NCBI GenBank assembly: GCA_005239605.1
Contig: SBBS01000022.1
Location: 1-13,966, forward strand
Length of the DNA: 13,966 nucleotides
Origin: a bacterium
GTDB taxonomy: Bacteria; Patescibacteriota; Minisyncoccia; Ryanbacterales; 2-02-FULL-48-12
Direction of reading: 5' to 3'
Shown here: positions 5,813 to 13,324 of the stretch, piece by piece
Layout: each line of letters starts with the position of its first letter
Position numbering within the stretch: position 1 is the stretch's first letter
Position numbers and translations under genes: made by a program
The notes under the pieces: generated by a model
Database searches by the model: none
Told to the model about the DNA's origin: nothing
Seen by the model: the letters and a program-made list of their open reading frames with translations, nothing else

Positions 5813-5841
5813 ACTATACAAAATCAAAAGATAAAAGTCAA
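5813..5841 (-). promoter_or_regulatory. Consensus-like promoter giving a probably leaderless rpmF mRNA
   Basis: On the minus strand TTGACT (plus 5836-5841) and TATAGT (plus 5813-5818) are separated by exactly 17 bases. Only AAAACC (5807-5812) lies between the -10 box and the ATG at 5806, so transcription should begin at or within a base or two of the start codon. No Shine-Dalgarno sequence is possible in such a transcript. Confidence 0.8.
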
Positions 5842-5879
5842 AATCCCGTGTTTTTTATAGGAGCTCACAAACACATTTT

Positions 5880-6539
5880 TTACTTGGAAATTCGATTTCC
5901 AAGTTCCAAATTTCCAAATAGCTTTTTACAAAAACTTGCCCGGTGGCATTCTGAAAGTCCATATATTTGAATCGCTTCTCGATGCAGCGCCGTTCCATAC
6001 CCTTTGTGCTTATCAAACCCGTACTGCGGATATTTTTTATGCAGGCGCACCATATACCGATCGCGATGAACCTTGGCTACAATGGACGCCGCGGCTATTA
6101 TCAGCACCTTTTCATCACCCTTAGTAATTGTTTGCTGATTTTTGTATTTAGATGGAGCGCACAAGCCGCCGTCGAGCAGAATTATGAATTTTGAACCTTG
6201 CCTACCGGCAGGTAGGTTATGAATCAGGGGATTTTTTAAAAAAAACTTTTTTAATACTTCCGTGATTGCTGTTGAACAACTATGTCTTATACCTTTCTTA
6301 TCGATAATAGAATGAGAAACCGAAGCAATCGCAAATGGGAAGTTTTGTCTTATTACCGTATTCCATCGCTCTCTCTGTTTTGGTGAAAGTTTTTTAGAAT
6401 CCCGAATACCATCAAGATTTTGATTTTGTGATTTGGAATTTACCATAACTGCTACCGCAGCCACGGTGATAGGTCCCGCCAGCGGCCCCCGCCCCACCTC
6501 ATCTATACCAATAATCCACTTTTCCACATGTTTTGACAT
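5880..6539 (-). CDS. rnhB: Ribonuclease HII
   Basis: About 219 residues from the ATG at 6539; an ATG four codons upstream (6551, 223 residues) is equally possible, and residue numbers here use that longer form. The enzyme removes RNA from RNA/DNA hybrids, including single ribonucleotides. IGIDEVGRGPLAGP (14-27) holds catalytic Asp17 and Glu18; Asp127 is in IILLDGG and Asp164 in VHRDRYM; IRDSKKLSP (49-57) and the GYGT stretch (184-187) are family marks. Three parts look inserted: NSKSQNQNL (38-46) from A/T word-like DNA, LPAGRQ (113-118) from a 16-base palindrome, and the tail LFGNLELGNRISK from hairpin-forming words. All keep the frame and fall outside the catalytic residues, so the enzyme is probably active. 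It lies just upstream of the rpmF promoter and is divergent from secG. Confidence 0.92.
   Translation of the reverse strand: MSKHVEKWIIGIDEVGRGPLAGPITVAAVAVMVNSKSQNQNLDGIRDSKKLSPKQRERWNTVIRQNFPFAIASVSHSIIDKKGIRHSCSTAITEVLKKFFLKNPLIHNLPAGRQGSKFIILLDGGLCAPSKYKNQQTITKGDEKVLIIAAASIVAKVHRDRYMVRLHKKYPQYGFDKHKGYGTALHREAIQIYGLSECHRASFCKKLFGNLELGNRISK
5882..5925. repeat. Perfect hairpin and TTTCCAA words in the rnhB 3' end
   Basis: ACTTGGAAAT (5882-5891), loop TCG, ATTTCCAAGT (5895-5904) is a perfect 10-bp stem. It continues as further TTCCAAATTTCCAAAT words. The rnhB stop (5880-5882) touches its edge. On the rnhB transcript the stem is followed by A residues rather than U, so it is not a classical terminator. 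Confidence 0.7.
6201..6216. repeat. 16-base palindrome inserted in frame in rnhB (PAGRQG type)
   Basis: CCTACC (6201-6206), centre GGCA, GGTAGG (6211-6216). Translated on the rnhB strand it gives LPAGRQ, placed in the loop before the catalytic strand IILLDGG. From general knowledge, LPAGRQG-like peptides coded by such palindromes recur in CPR proteins. Confidence 0.75.
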
Positions 6540-6562
6540 GCTATTGACCATTATGATACATG
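6533..6562 (+). promoter_or_regulatory. Possible secG promoter inside the rnhB start region
   Basis: TTGACA (6533-6538) and TACATG (6557-6562) with an 18-base spacer lie upstream of the secG ATG at 6585. The -10 match is poor, and the element overlaps the first codons of the divergent rnhB. Confidence 0.35.
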
Positions 6563-6584
6563 TATGGTAAGCTATTTATATCCT

Positions 6585-6929
6585 ATGACTCAACAAATTC
6601 TCTCGTATTTCCAGATAGGGGTTGCAATTCTCTTGGGCGCTGCCATTCTTCTTCAGCAAAAGGGACAGGGGCTTTCGGGCGCATTCGGCGGAGAAGGCGG
6701 TTTTTACCGCACAAAACGAGGTTTGGAAAAAACTTTGCTTATAGCCACCATAGCGCTTGTGATACTCTTTATAGGAACAGGTATTCTCCGTGTCGTATTA
6801 ACTTCTTCGCCGGAACTGCCCGTAACGAATCCGCCAAATGACGCGCTTCCCGCTGTTGATGGAAACACTATTACTATTCCTGAATTTGAAATAAACGCGG
6901 AACCGGTATCTCCTCCCGAAGGCCGATAA
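6585..6929 (+). CDS. secG: Protein-export membrane protein SecG
   Basis: 114 residues from the ATG at 6585 (an upstream ATG at 6564 would add seven). SecG is a small partner of the SecYEG translocon in the inner membrane. The pattern is classical: a first membrane helix (about 4-23), then LLQQKGQGLSGAFGGEGGFYRTKRGLEK (22-49) with the conserved Gln/Gly loop, then a second helix (about 50-72). A polar, proline- and acid-rich tail of about 40 residues (SSPELPVTNPPND...PPEGR) follows, longer than in E. coli. No Shine-Dalgarno sequence is visible. The gene is divergent from rnhB and followed after 57 bases by the solute-binding protein gene. Confidence 0.88.
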   Translation: MTQQILSYFQIGVAILLGAAILLQQKGQGLSGAFGGEGGFYRTKRGLEKTLLIATIALVILFIGTGILRVVLTSSPELPVTNPPNDALPAVDGNTITIPEFEINAEPVSPPEGR

Positions 6930-6986
6930 ATCTCTTTCCATAATAGCACGCAAACCCGATATTCAATCGGCACTTTATTCTATAGC

Positions 6987-8711
6987 ATGGAAACAACCGA
7001 CTTTGAACAAAAAAAATCTCTTTGGAATTCGCTCCGGTCTTTTTCGCCGGCACAGCGCCAAACGCTGCCGCGGCTTCTCACAAAAAGAGACCGCGTGCTG
7101 CTTTTAATATTTTGCGCTACTTTCATTACATCATTCGGATATGCCCTTTATTCTTTAACAAATCAATATTCAGTCCCCGTTCCCGCCAGGGGCGGCAGTT
7201 TACGAGAGGGCATCATAGGAATTCCGCGATTCATCAATCCACTGCTTGCAAGCTCTGATGCGGATCGAGATTTGACCGCCTTGGTTTATACAGGACTTCT
7301 TCGTAATAACGGAAAAGGCGAACTGGCGCCATCTCTTGCGGATCGCTACGAAATTTCAAACGATGCTCTTACTTATACATTCTACCTAAAAGACAACCTT
7401 CGCTGGAGCGATGGAACACTCCTTACCGCTGATGATGTCATTTTTACCATATCGCTTGTGAAAGACCCAAGCTACCGGAGCGTTTTACGGCCAAATTGGG
7501 AGGGGGTTACCGCGGAAAAAAAGGATGACAAAACTATTGAGTTCAAACTGGCAAAACCCTACGCCCCTTTCCTTGAAAACGCAACGATAGGCATTCTTCC
7601 CGAACATCTGTGGCGCGACGTCTTGGCGGCAGAATTCACTTTGAGTGAAAAAAATTTACAGCCGGTGGGCGCGGGCCCCTACCGCGTTGTCTCGTTTGAA
7701 CAAAATTCGACCGGACGCATATCTTCGTACATGCTGGAACCAAACCCGCAGTATGTGCCTTACCCTCCTCATATCAAAACGCTTGAATTTGTTTTTTTTA
7801 CATCGGCAGCCGAATTGCAAACCGCCTACCAGAACGGTTTTGTGGATTCGGCAAGCATCCCGGGGATATTAACAATTCCTTCATCCGAAGAATCGTTGAC
7901 TCTCTCTTTGCCGCTTCCGCGAATCTTTGGAGTCTTTTTTAACAAAAACGTTTCCAAAGCGCTTGCGGATGATGCTGTGCGAGAAGCTCTTGCCTACGGA
8001 ACAAACCGCGCGCAATTGCTTGAATCAGTGCTGCAAAACCAAGGAGTTCCCGTTTCCACGCCTTTGCCGCAAAAAACTTCTACAAGCTCTTTATTCTTTG
8101 ACGCAAATGCTTCCGCGGAAATTCTAACGCGCGGGGGATGGATAGATTCAAATGCAGACGGCACGCGAGAAAAAGAAATTGACAAAGAGAAAGTTCCTCT
8201 CTCATTTACCATAAGCACGTCGGATGCGCCGGATTTGGCCGCAACCGCGCGGCTTCTCCAGGAAATGTGGCGGGCGGTGGGAGCAGATGTGCGCCTTTCC
8301 ATTTTTGAAATTGGAGATTTTGAGCAAGACATATTGCGCCCTCGAAAATACGAAGCTATTTTATTCGGAGAAATATTTGGATTTGATCCTGATCCGTTTG
8401 CTTTCTGGCATTCTTCACAGCGGAACGACCCGGGACTCAATATCGCGCTTTACACCAACCCGCGCGTGGACACCTTGCTGGAGCAAACACGCGCGCAAAC
8501 TAACCGCATGGAACGAGAAAAAACATATCAAGAATTCCAAAACATTGTAAACAAAGAATATCCGGCAATTTTTCTCTACAGCCCCTATTATCATTATAAA
8601 CTTGCATCTGCCATTCAGGGATACGCCATCACTCAGATCACAAATCCATCAGACCGTTTTGGAAGCGTGCATGAGTGGTATATCAAAACAAAAAATAAAT
8701 GGGCATATTAA
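6987..8711 (+). CDS. Membrane-anchored family 5 extracellular solute-binding protein (peptide type)
   Basis: 574 residues. Residues 1-36 are basic and soluble, 37-56 form one membrane helix, and the rest is an exported SBP_bac_5 (OppA/DppA-like) domain: EGIIGIPRFINPLLA (74-88), LVYTGLL (99-105), the family block LKDNLRWSDGTLLTADDVIFT (134-154), GAGPYRVV in the middle and a C-terminal YSPYYHYKL. There is no lipobox, so it is held by the N-terminal helix instead of a lipid. Family members bind oligopeptides or similar solutes for ABC importers, but no permease or ATPase gene lies in the window, so it may be an orphan receptor or work with a system elsewhere. The ATG at 6987 lacks a clear ribosome binding site. 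Confidence 0.88.
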   Translation: METTDFEQKKSLWNSLRSFSPAQRQTLPRLLTKRDRVLLLIFCATFITSFGYALYSLTNQYSVPVPARGGSLREGIIGIPRFINPLLASSDADRDLTALVYTGLLRNNGKGELAPSLADRYEISNDALTYTFYLKDNLRWSDGTLLTADDVIFTISLVKDPSYRSVLRPNWEGVTAEKKDDKTIEFKLAKPYAPFLENATIGILPEHLWRDVLAAEFTLSEKNLQPVGAGPYRVVSFEQNSTGRISSYMLEPNPQYVPYPPHIKTLEFVFFTSAAELQTAYQNGFVDSASIPGILTIPSSEESLTLSLPLPRIFGVFFNKNVSKALADDAVREALAYGTNRAQLLESVLQNQGVPVSTPLPQKTSTSSLFFDANASAEILTRGGWIDSNADGTREKEIDKEKVPLSFTISTSDAPDLAATARLLQEMWRAVGADVRLSIFEIGDFEQDILRPRKYEAILFGEIFGFDPDPFAFWHSSQRNDPGLNIALYTNPRVDTLLEQTRAQTNRMEREKTYQEFQNIVNKEYPAIFLYSPYYHYKLASAIQGYAITQITNPSDRFGSVHEWYIKTKNKWAY

Positions 8712-8730
8712 TTGCAAATGCAGAGTTCAA

Positions 8731-8753
8731 ATTTGAGATTAGAAATCTCAAAT
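8731..8753. repeat. Perfect 10-bp hairpin before tRNA-Leu
   Basis: ATTTGAGATT (8731-8740), loop AGA, AATCTCAAAT (8744-8753). It lies between the solute-binding protein stop and the tRNA and has no T run, so it may be a processing or attenuation structure, or one of the word-like intergenic tracts of this genome. Confidence 0.65.
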
Positions 8754-8758
8754 AACAC

Positions 8759-8842
8759 GGGGACGTGGCGGAATTGGCAGACGCGCTGGCTTCAGGAGCC
8801 AGTTCCTGCAAAGGAGTGGGAGTTCAACTCTCCCCGTCCCCA
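8759..8842 (+). tRNA. tRNA-Leu, anticodon CAG
   Basis: Acceptor arms GGGGACG (8759-8765) and CGTCCCC (8835-8841) pair perfectly, with discriminator A at 8842. The anticodon stem CTGGC/GCCAG encloses the loop TTCAGGA, giving anticodon CAG (8793-8795), which reads CTG. The T arm is GGGAG-TTCAACT-CTCCC, and a long variable arm (around CCTGCAAAGG) marks it as a class II tRNA, as expected for Leu. The 3' CCA is not encoded (the sequence continues CAC), so it must be added after transcription. It lies 41 bases before the RNase J gene on the same strand. Confidence 0.95.
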
Positions 8843-8883
8843 CACTGACTTTATTAACCTCTAACTTATTAACTTATTATTAT

Positions 8884-10728
8884 ATGATTACAAAAACAAC
8901 ATTTGCATCGCGCCCTGCGAGACGCGCGCAAACTCGTCCATCCGGACAAACCCAATTACCAAGCCGAGATCGTTTTCATCACAGACAATCGCCCGGCAAA
9001 GCACCTCACGATTCTTTCCCCGCCGCGGCTCCTCTTCTCCCGAGCATCATTAGCAAGGGAAAGCTTCGCATTATTCCGTTGGGAGGCCTTGAGGAAGTAG
9101 GCCGCAACATGACCATGCTTGAATACGAAAATGATATCATCATTATTGATATGGGACTTCAGTTTCCGGAAGAAAACATGCCGGGCATTGATTACATTAT
9201 TCCTAACATTGCATATCTCATGCCGCGCCGCAAAAACATTCGCGGCGTTATTATCACGCATGCGCATTACGACCATATCGGCGGCATTCCGCATATCATG
9301 CCGCGCTTGGGAAAACATATTACACTCTTTGGAACGGATATTACGCTTGCCATTATTAACAAGCGGCAAGAAGATTTCCATGAAACTTCAGGATCGCTCA
9401 AAACGCGCGAGCTTACCAACAACACGCGATTAAAACTCGGGGTATTTGAATGCACGTTTTTTGGAGTATCCCATAATGTTCCTGGTTCCATTGGCGTCAT
9501 TATCAAAACGCCGGCCGGCATTGTGGTGCACACGGGCGACTTCAAGATTGACTTAAAATCAGACATTGCGGGGCGCACGGAAATTGAAAAAATAAAAGCG
9601 CTCGGAGAAAAAAACGTGCTTGCCTTAATGTCCGACAGCACCAACGCCCGCGAACCCGGCCACCAATTCAGCGAGAATGAAATAAAAACCGAACTTGAAA
9701 TAATTATTGCAAAATCAAAAGGACGCCTTATCATAGGCACGTTTGCCTCTCTCTTAGGCCGCTTGCAGCAAATAGTACAACTGGCGGAACGTCATAAAAA
9801 GAAAGTGGTCATTGAAGGGCGGTCCATGAGATCAAACGTGGAAATTGCGCGCCAGCTCGGGTACATGAAGTTTGAAAAAAATACCATCATTCCCGTGCAA
9901 GAAATAAAAGACTATCCGCCCCACAAAGTTATAATTCTTGCCACGGGCGCGCAGGGAGAATCCAATGCGGTTCTCATGCGCATTGTAAACAAAGAACACA
10001 AGTTTTTGCGGATTCAACCCGGCGATACGGTTGTATTTTCATCGTCTGTTATTCCGGGAAACGAGCGATCCGTGCAATACCTTACCGATAAACTCTATCG
10101 CGATGGCGCCGAAGTCATTAACTATAAAATGCTTGATATTCATGCCGGGGGGCATGCTAAGCAGGAAGATTTGAAGCTCATGATAACGCTTGTTAAACCA
10201 AAATATCTTATTCCCATAGAAGGCAATCATTCATTTCTCAGAATTCACGGCAAGATTGCGCAGGAAACCGGTTTTCCTCAAGATAAAATTATCATCGCGG
10301 ACAATGGGCAAATTATTGAGTCAGCCGACAAAAACGAGCTTGTGCTCACGAAAGAATTCGCGCCTGCAAATTATGTATTTGTGGATGGGCTTGGTGTGGG
10401 AGATGTGGAAGAAATAGTGCTTCGCGACCGCCAAATGCTCGCCGGAGACGGCATGTTTGTTATAATAGTGGTAGTGGATTCGCAAACCGGCAAAGTGCGC
10501 GGCAGTCCGGATATCATTTCGCGCGGTTTTGTGTATCTTCGCGAATCAAAAGATTTGCTTCATGAAGCGCGCGGACGCATTCGCCGCAGTATTGAAGAGA
10601 CAACCGAAAAAATGCATCCATTAAACCTTGCCTATGTTAAAGACAAGATACGCGAACAGATCGGGCAGTTTTTGTTCTTAAAAACACAGCGCCGCCCTAT
10701 GGTGCTGCCAGTTATTATTGAAGTATAA
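8884..10728 (+). CDS. rnj: Ribonuclease J
   Basis: 614 residues; most RNase J proteins have about 550-560. The metallo-beta-lactamase core starts at KLRIIPLGGLEEVGRNMT (60-77) and carries the metal motif HAHYDH (126-131), SHNVPGS with His197, HTGDFK with Asp219, then the beta-CASP part with GTFASLLGRLQQI (285-297), ATGAQGES (353-360) and HAGGHAKQED (420-429, with His420 and His424). The C-terminal domain (about 480-614) follows. RNase J degrades and matures RNA from the 5' end. The first 55 or so residues are rich in Arg, Pro, Gln and Ser, low in hydrophobic residues, and probably disordered; no other ATG occurs before codon 76, so I keep the start, though a non-ATG start near residue 54 is possible. 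It follows tRNA-Leu on the same strand. Confidence 0.92.
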   Translation: MITKTTFASRPARRAQTRPSGQTQLPSRDRFHHRQSPGKAPHDSFPAAAPLLPSIISKGKLRIIPLGGLEEVGRNMTMLEYENDIIIIDMGLQFPEENMPGIDYIIPNIAYLMPRRKNIRGVIITHAHYDHIGGIPHIMPRLGKHITLFGTDITLAIINKRQEDFHETSGSLKTRELTNNTRLKLGVFECTFFGVSHNVPGSIGVIIKTPAGIVVHTGDFKIDLKSDIAGRTEIEKIKALGEKNVLALMSDSTNAREPGHQFSENEIKTELEIIIAKSKGRLIIGTFASLLGRLQQIVQLAERHKKKVVIEGRSMRSNVEIARQLGYMKFEKNTIIPVQEIKDYPPHKVIILATGAQGESNAVLMRIVNKEHKFLRIQPGDTVVFSSSVIPGNERSVQYLTDKLYRDGAEVINYKMLDIHAGGHAKQEDLKLMITLVKPKYLIPIEGNHSFLRIHGKIAQETGFPQDKIIIADNGQIIESADKNELVLTKEFAPANYVFVDGLGVGDVEEIVLRDRQMLAGDGMFVIIVVVDSQTGKVRGSPDIISRGFVYLRESKDLLHEARGRIRRSIEETTEKMHPLNLAYVKDKIREQIGQFLFLKTQRRPMVLPVIIEV

Positions 10729-10732
10729 TTAT

Positions 10733-10825
10733 GCCATTCCGTGCTGCGACACGGAATCCGGCACCGTCAAAAAATATATCCATTTTTATTAAGAAAATAA
10801 ATTCCGCATCAAGCGCGAAATAACA
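10733..10825. repeat. Diverged palindromic repeat doublet (copy R6) between rnj and trpS
   Basis: Left half: ATTCCGTG (10736-10743), loop CTGCGA, CACGGAAT (10750-10757), still a perfect 8-bp stem although the sequence differs from the other copies at paired positions. Right half: 10801-10825, ATTCCGC-ATCAAGC-GCGAAATAACA, a decayed inverse copy. AT-rich spacer between. Its end lies 5 bases before the GTG start of trpS. Confidence 0.65.
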
Positions 10826-10830
10826 ACACG

Positions 10831-11826
10831 GTGAAATCTGAAACACAAAAAAAAATTCTCTTAAGCGGCGCCAAACCCTCCGGCGAGCTCCACATCGGCA
10901 ATTACATCGGCGCCGTCAAGCAATGGGTAGCCTTGCAAGAAACACATGAAACATTCGTGCCCATCGTGGATCTCCACGCGCTTACCGAACCGCAAGATCC
11001 CGCAAAGCTCCGCGAGCAGATTATCGCCACAGCCGCCGATTATGTGGCGCTTGGTTTAGATCCGGCAAAAGCCGCTATTTTTCTTCAATCCGCAGTTCCC
11101 GAACATACTCAACTTATGTGGATATTAAACACGCTGACAAGCGTGGGCGACCTTGAGCGCATGGTGGTATATAAAGAAAAAATCACGGAGGGCAAACAAG
11201 CGCTCGCGGGACTTTTTACCTATCCCGTGCTCATGGCCGCCGATATTTTGCTCTACAAACCAACAGTTGTTCCCGTAGGCGAAGACCAGCGCCAGCATGT
11301 GGAGCTTACACGCACATTGGCCCATAAATTCAATAAGCGCTTTGGGCAAACGTTTCCTATTCCCAAAGAATTGCATCCGGAAGCAGGTAAAAAAATCTTG
11401 TCGCTTCAAGATCCGACCAAAAAAATGTCTAAATCCCATAGTTCGTTATCTTACATCGCCATTGCGGACTCGTCGGAAAAAATTCGGCAAAAAATAAAAT
11501 CAGCTGTAACCGATTCCGGAAACGCCATTAAACACGATCCTATCACCAAACCTGCCATTTCAAATTTGATAACTATCTATCACGCATTTTCCGGAAAAGA
11601 AATAAAGCAGATTGAAAAAGATTTTACAAACACGAATTATAAAAACTTCAAAGAAGCGCTTGCGGAAGTGGTGATTGAAAAATTAAAACCTATTCAGGAA
11701 AAAAGAAAAGATCTGCTGGAACATAAACAAAAACTCATTGACATTTTAGAAGAAGGCGCCGAAAAAGCCAATGCGAAAGCTTCTGAAACTCTGCGAGAGG
11801 TGTATAGCAAAGTAGGGTTGATGTGA
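10831..11826 (+). CDS. trpS: Tryptophanyl-tRNA synthetase
   Basis: 331 residues, normal length. The enzyme charges tRNA-Trp with tryptophan in the cytosol. Class I signatures are clear: PSGELHIGNYIGA with HIGN (21-24), FTYPVLMAADILLY (129-142) lining the tryptophan pocket, VPVGEDQRQHVELTR (147-161) and KKMSKS (197-202). The C-terminal helical part (about 235-331) recognises the anticodon. The frame begins with GTG at 10831; no ATG lies between it and HIGN, and no ribosome binding site is visible. The usual family start (about 10 residues before PSG) agrees with this GTG. The start lies directly against repeat copy R6; the gene converges with the phosphomannomutase gene. Confidence 0.95.
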   Translation: MKSETQKKILLSGAKPSGELHIGNYIGAVKQWVALQETHETFVPIVDLHALTEPQDPAKLREQIIATAADYVALGLDPAKAAIFLQSAVPEHTQLMWILNTLTSVGDLERMVVYKEKITEGKQALAGLFTYPVLMAADILLYKPTVVPVGEDQRQHVELTRTLAHKFNKRFGQTFPIPKELHPEAGKKILSLQDPTKKMSKSHSSLSYIAIADSSEKIRQKIKSAVTDSGNAIKHDPITKPAISNLITIYHAFSGKEIKQIEKDFTNTNYKNFKEALAEVVIEKLKPIQEKRKDLLEHKQKLIDILEEGAEKANAKASETLREVYSKVGLM

Positions 11827-11862
11827 TGTTATAAAATAAATACACTCTTTCGTTCGCCCAAA

Positions 11863-11892
11863 AATCCTTGAGAATCCTTGAAAATCTTTGAT
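11863..11892. repeat. Three tandem 10-base units
   Basis: AATCCTTGAG, AATCCTTGAA, AATCTTTGAT stand head to tail in the gap after trpS. They resemble the short word-like repeats in other gaps here. Confidence 0.75.
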
Positions 11893-11897
11893 ATTAG

Positions 11898-11941
11898 AAA
11901 TTACAAACTTGCCGTACGACCGCGTGGTAAATTTGTAATTT
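11898..11941. terminator. Bidirectional hairpin between trpS and the phosphomannomutase gene
   Basis: AAATTACAAA (11898-11907) pairs perfectly with TTTGTAATTT (11932-11941). The stem continues as TTGCC (11909-11913) with GGTAA (11926-11930), one G-T pair. It lies between two convergent stops (11826 and 11946). The A-rich and T-rich edges would give a U-rich end in both directions. Confidence 0.6.
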
Positions 11942-11945
11942 TGCT

Positions 11946-13319
11946 TCATGTATTTTTGACAAGATTTAGAATTTCTGTAAGTTGTTTTTCGAGCGCTTCT
12001 TTTTCTTTTGCTTCCATGGTGATGCGAAGCAGGGGTTCAGTATTTGACGGCCGCACATTAAACCAAAAATCATCATACACGACAGAGATGCCATCAATAT
12101 AGGATATTTCTTTGGCGTCGCGATAATGCAGCGCAATAGCGTCCAGCGTTTTATCTTTGTCGGCAACCGCAACATTCACCTCGCCCGAGGAAACATACCG
12201 TAAAAATGGCTGTATGAGTTCGTCCAAAGATTTGCCGCTTTCGGAAAGAATTACAAATAACTTAAGCATCGCCAAAAATGCCGACTCCGCATAAAAGAAA
12301 TCGCGGTGATAAAAGTGTCCGGAGAACTCTCCGCCAAAAAGCGCATTGTATTTGCGCATACCTTTTTTTATAAGCGCATGTCCCACACGGCTCATCACCG
12401 GCTCGCCGTCGTTTTGTAAAATTATCTCCGCAACAACACGAGAAGAGTTCACGGTGCAGAGAACTTTTTCACCCGGATTCTGTTTCAAGAGATAACTTGC
12501 AAAAATTGCCGTCATAATATCACCGGGGATTGCAAAACCGGAAGACGTCATAAACCGCACACGGTCGCCATCACCGTCAAATGCCGCACCCAAATCCCCT
12601 TCTTTTTCTGTGACCGCTTTTTGTAAATCTTTGAGCGTTTCGTCTTTAAGCGGGTTTGCTTCGTGGTTTGGAAACGTCATGTCAACCTCTCCGTATAAAA
12701 TTTCTGCCTCCAGCATCGGCAAGCGTTCCAATAATTTTGGCAGCAGCATACCTACCATGCCATTTCCCACATCAAAGACAATACGCATGTTTTGTATAGC
12801 ATTCACGTCAACCAACGAACAAATGTAATCAAGGTAGGCCGTTTCCATGTTTTGCTCCGTAACGGATCCTTTTTCACTCGGAACAGGAAAAATGCCGCGA
12901 AGCGCGGTATTCCGAATTTCCTCCATGCCGCTTCCTTCGCCTATGGGTTCAGCCCCTCGGCGCGATAATTTAAAACCGTTGTACTTTGCCGGGTTGTGCG
13001 AAGCGGTAACCATTACACCGCCATCTGCCTTCAAGTGGTTTATTGCAAAATAATGGAGCGGCGTAGTACTCAACCCGCAATCAATGACATGACATTTTTC
13101 ATCCATAAGACCGCGCAACAACTCCTGCTTTAATTCCGGCGAGGAAGAGCGCGCATCTGCGTTTATTACCACCAGCGGGTTCTGTTCCTTATTCAACGCC
13201 GTAACCCAAATATACTGCGCAAACGCCCGCCCAATACGATAAGCCGCCTCGGACGTAAGCTGGTCCGGCACAGTGCCCCGGATGTCGTAGGCTTTGAAAA
13301 TTGACGGATTGATTTCCAT
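11946..13319 (-). CDS. Phosphomannomutase / phosphoglucomutase
   Basis: 457 residues from the ATG at 13319, close to the size of Pseudomonas AlgC (about 463). It moves phosphate between C6 and C1 of mannose or glucose, feeding sugar-nucleotide and surface polysaccharide synthesis. The start is INPSIFKAYDIRG (3-15). Active-site blocks: TASHNP (105-110) with phosphoserine Ser107, Mg site DGDGDR (248-253), sugar-recognition loop GEFSGH (330-335) and phosphate-binding RPSNTEP (423-429). The GExSGH form fits bifunctional mannose/glucose enzymes, but substrate preference cannot be read with certainty. A TTG at 13340 could extend the frame by seven residues without family similarity, so I reject it. 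It is divergent from ychF and convergent with trpS. Confidence 0.93.
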   Translation of the reverse strand: MEINPSIFKAYDIRGTVPDQLTSEAAYRIGRAFAQYIWVTALNKEQNPLVVINADARSSSPELKQELLRGLMDEKCHVIDCGLSTTPLHYFAINHLKADGGVMVTASHNPAKYNGFKLSRRGAEPIGEGSGMEEIRNTALRGIFPVPSEKGSVTEQNMETAYLDYICSLVDVNAIQNMRIVFDVGNGMVGMLLPKLLERLPMLEAEILYGEVDMTFPNHEANPLKDETLKDLQKAVTEKEGDLGAAFDGDGDRVRFMTSSGFAIPGDIMTAIFASYLLKQNPGEKVLCTVNSSRVVAEIILQNDGEPVMSRVGHALIKKGMRKYNALFGGEFSGHFYHRDFFYAESAFLAMLKLFVILSESGKSLDELIQPFLRYVSSGEVNVAVADKDKTLDAIALHYRDAKEISYIDGISVVYDDFWFNVRPSNTEPLLRITMEAKEKEALEKQLTEILNLVKNT

Positions 13320-13324
13320 AAAAC

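Noticed and set aside
6540..6600. A minus-strand promoter for rnhB in the short divergent gap with secG.
   Set aside because: TATCAT-like -10 boxes exist but no acceptable -35 at a proper distance could be found.
7183..7195. CCGCC-AGG-GGCGG palindrome in the solute-binding protein gene as another inserted repeat.
   Set aside because: Only 5-bp arms, and the coded PARGGS fits the ordinary family spacing before EGIIG, so no insertion is needed to explain it.
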